A stretch of DNA of 53,808 nt from SOJZ01 sp964556565. Lineage in GTDB: Archaea > Thermoproteota > Bathyarchaeia > Bathyarchaeales > Bathyarchaeaceae. The position numbers and the translations under genes are program-made. Below, one piece after another: positions 49,566 to 53,808 of the stretch (position 1 is its first letter; each line of letters starts with the position of its first letter). The notes under the pieces are model-generated. The model was not told where the DNA came from. It was given only the letters and a program-made list of their open reading frames with translations, and searched no databases. The stretch covers positions 1-53,808 of the forward strand of contig CAZKWF010000005.1 in NCBI GenBank assembly GCA_964556565.1. Reading direction: 5' to 3'.

Positions 49566-50999
49566 TCAATATTGCAACTCAAACAGAACAAACATTTCTC
49601 CATCGAAAAGCGGAGGCAGCTTTGCACCATGTGGTGTGAGATAAGGTTGACCGGGAATTTTCTTGATTAAAGCGAGGATGTGCTCGTAGGATTGCCATGA
49701 TTCTTGAGATGGGGTTCTAGCTACATCGCATCGGGTTACATATTGAATCCAGTATCCTATTTGAGGGTTAATCACGATAACAGAGTTGGACTGAATTATA
49801 TGGTCTGACATCATCACTAACTCATGATAGCCTTTCTCGTTGATAGTAGGACCCATATTCTTAGATGCCTCAACAGACTGCAGAATAAGAGGAAATATGA
49901 CGAGTATCAAGAAGATCGCCAACGCCATTTTCCGTTCCATTTTGGAAGAACTATAACCCAGAATAACTGCAACTGGAATGAACTCCATCAACAAGAATCG
50001 CCATAACCATTCAGAAGGAATGAAGGGAAGACAGAGTAACCATCCGACAATTGTTGCGACTGTGAGAACCAAAACTGCTTCCATGTTCTCTTTAATTCTC
50101 CACTCGTGGACGGCTAATATGACTCCAACCGTTAGGACGAAAAGAGTCATGCCTCCCCCTCTTGGATCAAAAAGGAAGAAAATTGGAGCCCCTTGTTCTG
50201 ATGCAGAGAAAAGGTCCTGAAGAAAGTAAAAGCCTTTGAAGAAACTTGTGAAAAGAGAGGGAAATATGACAAAAGCAACTGCAGTAAAAAAGCCTAGAAT
50301 CAATGATATGAAGCCAACGGCTTTCACAAACTGCCGCCTATGAACATTAAAGACTAGAACTGTTGCCAAATAGAGTGAAAAAAATAACAGCGCAACGCCG
50401 AAATCCAAAACATGAGTTGCCCCCGTTAGAACAAGGAAGAGGGAAGCGAAAATCATGTTTTTCCGTCCTCCATCACAAAAGACCATGTTATGAAGATAAT
50501 AAAAGAAGAAAAACAGGAAGCAAACTCCAACAGCATTCTTTAACAAATCGTTCATCATTCGAATGTGAGGCGCAGAGAAAATGCAGGCCAACATGGCTAC
50601 ATAACCTGCATATTCCTTTTGCGTAATCTTCCTAATCAAAAAATACAATGGCACCGTCGACAGAGCAGAGAAAAAGGCAACCCCAACTCTGACTCCTAAA
50701 GTCATGTCGCCTCCAACAAGTAGAGTAAAGAAAGTGAAAAGCAGGAGGGAAAGCGGCGGATCACCATGCGCAAGTTGTCCGCTTTCAAGCAAGCTTCTGA
50801 CTTGAATAAGGTAGTAGGGACCATCTATTCCATAAATTAGTGGATGCCGCGTCAAAATCCATAGATAAAAAACAAATCCAATGACAATGATTGAAAAAAC
50901 AGCAAGATGCTCTAACCTCATTGATTTCAGTATGTTTCTCTTGAAATCATGGGTCTCCAATTTTGCACTTCCATTATCATTGTGGAATTGTCGATTCAA
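49566..50999 (-). CDS. GT-C-type polytopic membrane protein (putative glycosyltransferase)
   Basis: 477 residues with about eleven membrane helices and a soluble C-terminal part of about 90 residues. After the first helix, a loop with IDGPYYLIQVRSLLESGQLA carries the Asp found in GT-C glycosyltransferases (PMT/AglB-like), which use lipid-linked sugars outside the membrane. No WWDYG-type oligosaccharyltransferase motif is seen. The function is a family-level guess. An ATG at 50921 is an alternative start close to the first helix. The gene is divergent from the KaiC-like gene over 276 bp. Confidence 0.7.
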   Translation of the reverse strand: MNRQFHNDNGSAKLETHDFKRNILKSMRLEHLAVFSIIVIGFVFYLWILTRHPLIYGIDGPYYLIQVRSLLESGQLAHGDPPLSLLLFTFFTLLVGGDMTLGVRVGVAFFSALSTVPLYFLIRKITQKEYAGYVAMLACIFSAPHIRMMNDLLKNAVGVCFLFFFFYYLHNMVFCDGGRKNMIFASLFLVLTGATHVLDFGVALLFFSLYLATVLVFNVHRRQFVKAVGFISLILGFFTAVAFVIFPSLFTSFFKGFYFLQDLFSASEQGAPIFFLFDPRGGGMTLFVLTVGVILAVHEWRIKENMEAVLVLTVATIVGWLLCLPFIPSEWLWRFLLMEFIPVAVILGYSSSKMERKMALAIFLILVIFPLILQSVEASKNMGPTINEKGYHELVMMSDHIIQSNSVIVINPQIGYWIQYVTRCDVARTPSQESWQSYEHILALIKKIPGQPYLTPHGAKLPPLFDGEMFVLFELQY

Positions 51000-51275
51000 T
51001 TCTCTTCAGAAAACATGGTTGATCTCCCGCTCTTCCAAGAAGAGCTTCCATCAACATTATGAACAATACGTTCCATCGCCTCTAACTGCAATTTATGTGA
51101 CTATTGTTTAAAGCTTTTACAAAGCCAAAATGAGTAAAACACATCTCATCTGACCGCTACAAGTTATGACCGATGTGTTGATGAAGGATGCGTGCTTCTC
51201 AGAAGCGACCGCATAGGGCTTGGAAAAAATAATATTGCTTAACAACCATAAAACACGCTGAAGCTGGAAAGCGCT

Positions 51276-51941
51276 ATGAAATTAGTTAAAACACAGATAA
51301 TGGAGTTAGACAAAATTCTTGGAGGCGGTCTCCCCGACAAGAGCGTCATCCTAATGTTGGGAGAACCAGGCTCTGGAAACGACACCCTCGCCCAACAAAT
51401 CATGTATCAACATGCACACAAGGAAGGAAAGGTCGCATACTTCACAACCTTTAGGTCACCCGACGTCCTAACAGAAGATTTTGAAACATTCAGCTGGACG
51501 GTTTCACCCTTGAAAAAAGCTGGTCACTGGACCTTTATCGACGTTCACTCTTCAAAAGCTCTCCAAATTCTTCAGAAAGAAATACCTATGAGAGTGGGGG
51601 AGGGATGTTGGACTGTCATTGATTCGTTGTCTTACCTCCTTTTAACCCAAGAGTACAAGCTAGTCCTCAATGCGATCCAATTGCTGTTAGACAATACACG
51701 AAAACATGGTGGAATTCACTTCCTACTTCTCACGAGAGGAATGCATAATCCCCAAACAGAAATCACCATGCAACACTTAGCTGATGGAGTGATCGAATTA
51801 ACCACACGCAAGGCTGCAGGCGGGATCGACAGACGAATACGAATAAAGAAAATGAGAAAAGCGGTTTATGTACTGAGGCTGATTCCTTTCAGCATAACGA
51901 AAAACGGAATAGTCGTTGAAACAGCCGTTCGAATACCATAG
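51276..51941 (+). CDS. KaiC/Rad55-like RecA-fold protein with altered Walker A
   Basis: 221 residues of the archaeal KaiC-like family: LDKILGGGLPDKSVILMLGE, then PGSGNDT where active members have G-x-G-K-[ST]-T. The lysine that contacts ATP phosphates is Asn35. The Walker B strand CWTVIDSLSYLL and a terminal beta segment (DGVIEL, RRIRIKKMRKA) are preserved. Either ATP binding is lost or a different mode is used. AAATAATATT at about 51226-51235 may be the TATA box. The nitroreductase gene follows 16 nt after its stop. Confidence 0.82.
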   Translation: MKLVKTQIMELDKILGGGLPDKSVILMLGEPGSGNDTLAQQIMYQHAHKEGKVAYFTTFRSPDVLTEDFETFSWTVSPLKKAGHWTFIDVHSSKALQILQKEIPMRVGEGCWTVIDSLSYLLLTQEYKLVLNAIQLLLDNTRKHGGIHFLLLTRGMHNPQTEITMQHLADGVIELTTRKAAGGIDRRIRIKKMRKAVYVLRLIPFSITKNGIVVETAVRIP

Positions 51942-51957
51942 TCATGAGGAAAAAATC

Positions 51958-52479
51958 TTGGACCTATTCGAAGTGATTAGAGAAAGAAGGAGCATCAGAA
52001 TATATACAAAAGAGGGAGTTTCAGAAGAGAATATTGAGAAACTGATAGATGCTGCAAGGTCGGCTCCGTCGGCTGGAAACATTCAACCTTGGGAATTCGT
52101 CATCGTGAAAGATGATGAGAGAAAGCGAAAGCTATCAGTAGCTGCACTAGACCAAAGATTCATCGAAGAGGCGCCAGTAGTTATCGTCATCTGTGCCAAT
52201 GAAGAGCGATCCAGCTGGAGATATGGCCAACGGGGAAAAGCTCTTTATTGCCTACAAGACACGGCAGCAGCCGCACAAAACATTCTCCTCATGGCCCACG
52301 CCTTAGGACTTGGAACCTGCTGGATCGGTGCGTTCTATGAGGAGGGAGTCAGAAGGGCGTTGAACACGCCTACCGGTGTGAGACCTGTGGCAATTATTCC
52401 GGTTGGGCATCCAGCTGAGAAACCGGAAGCTCCACCAAAACGATCTATAAGGGAAATAGTTCATTATGAATTATTCTAG
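51958..52479 (+). CDS. Nitroreductase-family FMN protein
   Basis: 173 residues from the TTG at 51958, which follows GAGGA; an earlier in-frame ATG at 51916 lies within the preceding gene and is less likely. FMN-binding features are RERRSIR at the start, ARSAPSAGNIQPW, and the C-terminal LGTCWIGAF then VGHPAEKPEAPPKR. The family reduces nitro, quinone or flavin substrates with NAD(P)H; some remove halogens. The next gene starts 12 nt downstream, so both lie in one operon. Confidence 0.9.
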   Translation: MDLFEVIRERRSIRIYTKEGVSEENIEKLIDAARSAPSAGNIQPWEFVIVKDDERKRKLSVAALDQRFIEEAPVVIVICANEERSSWRYGQRGKALYCLQDTAAAAQNILLMAHALGLGTCWIGAFYEEGVRRALNTPTGVRPVAIIPVGHPAEKPEAPPKRSIREIVHYELF

Positions 52480-52491
52480 GAGAAGAAAATT

Positions 52492-53274
52492 ATGAAGATG
52501 CAGGGATTTTGCCTAGGCGAACTCACTTGGCCAGACATCAAAGACTTTTTGTCAAATCATGATGTAGTGGTGATTCCAGTTGGAAGCTGCGAGCAACATG
52601 GTCCGCACCTGCCCTTGGACACGGATGCCTACGATGCCTTTTGGCTGTCTCTAAGAGCGGCGGAAAAGTCAGGTTGCGCCTTGGTAGCACCACCGATTTA
52701 TTATGGAATTTCATTTCATCACATGGACTTTCCAGGAACAGCGACGTTACATCCTCACACTCTGGAACAACTGGCGTATGAAGTTGCAGTTAGCTTCATC
52801 AAGCACGGGTTTAAGAAAGTCGTTTTTGAAAATGGACACGGCGGCAACACACCAGCATTAAAAGCAGCAGTTCAACGTATAAAAGCGGATACAGGTGCCT
52901 TCGTCATTGTTGATACAGTAAGCTTGATTCCAGATTTCATTGAAAAATCTATTGAAACACCGTATGATGCACACGCTGGCGAATTCGAGACTTCAACAGC
53001 TCTTGCCAACCGTGAAGAACTCGTAATAACTGAAAGAATTAAAAAACCGACAATTACGCTTCCAAAGTCAAAGTACACGAAAATTGGATTGAAAGAAAAA
53101 GGCCCACAGGTTTACTGGGGATTTCGAACAAAAGAAATCAGCAAGACAGGAGTCATAGGCGATCCAACAAAGGCTTCGAAAGAAAAGGGAGAGAAAGCCT
53201 GGAAACTCGCTGTTGAACGACTTGCAGAATTGTTAAACGAACTAGACAAAATGGAACTCAAGCTTCAAGGATGA
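52492..53274 (+). CDS. Creatininase-family amidohydrolase
   Basis: 260 residues. Metal ligands of the creatininase fold are visible: E34, H36, D45 (GSCEQHGPHLPLDTD), H116 (ENGHGGN) and E164 (DAHAGEFETS). Archaeal relatives include ArfB, the FAPy deformylase of riboflavin/F420 synthesis, and MftE-like peptidases; creatinine itself is unlikely as substrate. Its place directly after a flavin-dependent nitroreductase fits either a flavin or a redox-cofactor role, as inference only. The stop overlaps the next ATG (ATGA). Confidence 0.87.
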   Translation: MKMQGFCLGELTWPDIKDFLSNHDVVVIPVGSCEQHGPHLPLDTDAYDAFWLSLRAAEKSGCALVAPPIYYGISFHHMDFPGTATLHPHTLEQLAYEVAVSFIKHGFKKVVFENGHGGNTPALKAAVQRIKADTGAFVIVDTVSLIPDFIEKSIETPYDAHAGEFETSTALANREELVITERIKKPTITLPKSKYTKIGLKEKGPQVYWGFRTKEISKTGVIGDPTKASKEKGEKAWKLAVERLAELLNELDKMELKLQG

Positions 53275-53495
53275 TTGATGTCCAGTTGACTGCGAAACCG
53301 CGAAGGCTCAGCAAGATGGCTGTAGCTTTAGGTGGGTTCCTTATAATGATGGGGATGCTTCTGATAGGTGTTGCATTACTTTTCAACATGGCTGGTATTA
53401 CAGTAGAGTCTGAATATCGAATGCTATTTATGTGGATATTGTTGACGGTCAGCATTTGTGACGTAGTAGCAGGAGTTATCCTTCTCTTCAGGTGA
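53271..53495 (+). CDS. Small two-helix membrane protein
   Basis: 74 residues with hydrophobic helices at about 18-42 and 50-72. The start overlaps the stop of the amidohydrolase gene. No family is recognised. Pairs of small membrane proteins like this and the next often form one complex with a transporter. Confidence 0.65.
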   Translation: MIDVQLTAKPRRLSKMAVALGGFLIMMGMLLIGVALLFNMAGITVESEYRMLFMWILLTVSICDVVAGVILLFR

Positions 53496-53503
53496 TTTTT
53501 GTC

Positions 53504-53749
53504 ATGAGAATTAGAAAATTTGTTGTTACATTCTTTGGCGTAACACAAGAGGCGATAGGCGCTTTAGCTATCGTTTTCGCCTATGTCCTTTACTACAACA
53601 TTTTAGATATTCGCACCAACTTGGAAATACCCTTAGAGCACGTTCCTGTTTACCTTCTTCTCCTTTTTGTCTTTGGTTTTATCTCCATTCTCAGTGGCTT
53701 CTTTCTCATACGCGAACGATTAGAGTTGGAAGGAGAAGGCGGTTCATGA
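53504..53749 (+). CDS. Small two-helix membrane protein
   Basis: 81 residues from the ATG at 53504, which has GGTGA upstream; a GTG at 53492 overlaps the previous stop and is less likely. Two helices at about 10-32 and 47-70, then a charged RERLELEGEGG tail. It overlaps the following permease gene by ATGA, so it belongs to that operon and may be a transporter accessory protein. Confidence 0.65.
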   Translation: MRIRKFVVTFFGVTQEAIGALAIVFAYVLYYNILDIRTNLEIPLEHVPVYLLLLFVFGFISILSGFFLIRERLELEGEGGS

Positions 53750-53808
53750 ATAAATCCAAGACGCCGAGGGAACTAGGACTCTTTCAAGCGGTGATGATTG
53801 GGTTAGGT
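53746..53808 (+). CDS. APC-family amino acid permease (5' end only)
   Basis: 21 residues to the window edge: MNKSKTPRELGLFQAVMIGL, then G. The ELGLFQAVMIGLG start matches the first helix of APC-superfamily amino acid permeases (usually followed by AMIGAGIF). The call rests on this short piece and on its coupled start with the small membrane protein gene. Confidence 0.65.
   Translation, partial: MNKSKTPRELGLFQAVMIGLG

Noticed and set aside
1..53808. CRISPR array, rRNA genes, complete transposase or IS element
   Set aside because: No regularly spaced direct repeats, no rRNA-like sequence and no transposase ORF were seen on either strand.

Overview
The window reads as a mesophilic to moderately thermophilic archaeon of the Thermoproteota, most likely Bathyarchaeia-like (inference from gene content, not from a marker tree). 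Supporting points are an archaeal GatD/GatE amidotransferase, HerA-NurA-Mre11-Rad50, a TtuA/Ncs6-type tRNA thiolase, a form III RuBisCO with the full AMP-degradation pathway, ribosomal protein eL38 and an eL22-like protein, TATA-like boxes close to start codons, GGTG/GGAGG ribosome sites and many TTG/GTG starts. A run of exactly 100 N at 34671-34770 shows a draft scaffold, probably a metagenome bin.

Layout. 1-4.4 kb: a hypothetical protein, a broken sialidase-like gene, two MscS channels and a DUF308 membrane protein. 4.4-9.1 kb: AMP phosphorylase, RuBisCO and ribose-1,5-bisphosphate isomerase, which together turn AMP and CO2 into 3-phosphoglycerate; an ATP-cone/nuclease protein follows. 9.2-13.2 kb: a P-type ATPase with a C-terminal extension and a tandem universal stress protein. 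13.3-23 kb: small proteins, eL38, an isoprenylcysteine-type methyltransferase, an Fpg-like protein without the catalytic proline, an AlkD-like protein, a two-gene permease, and an unusual nucleotidyltransferase-type ligase with a zinc-ribbon insert. 23.0-23.3 kb: a ribbon-helix-helix ORF running into the antisense strand of a tRNA-His with a mispaired acceptor stem. 23.4-30.3 kb: sulfur transfer and tRNA modification (ThiI-like, E1-like, TtuA-like) and gatDE. 30.4-36.7 kb: a CBS protein, a molybdopterin oxidoreductase, two tandem winged-helix paralogs interrupted by the gap, a second Fpg, an Lrp regulator and a third winged-helix paralog. 36.7-43.1 kb: nurA-herA, a Nudix protein and mre11-rad50. 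43.1-49.1 kb: small proteins, then a minus-strand run of ABC permease, ABC ATPase, DUF47/PhoU-like and eL22-like genes, then purA. 49.5-53.8 kb: a GT-C-like membrane protein, a KaiC-like ATPase with a damaged Walker A, a nitroreductase, a creatininase-family amidohydrolase, two small membrane proteins and the start of an APC permease.

Most notable: two genes (E1-like and eL22-like) whose conserved N-termini extend upstream of every ATG/GTG/TTG and begin at ATA (or ATT) and ACG, each placed 7 nt after a GGTG ribosome site, the spacing also seen at several ordinary genes here. The E1-like protein also carries a C-terminal domain that recurs as a free-standing small protein nearby. ATGCATGCAT-type palindromes recur between genes, twice next to apparent TATA boxes.
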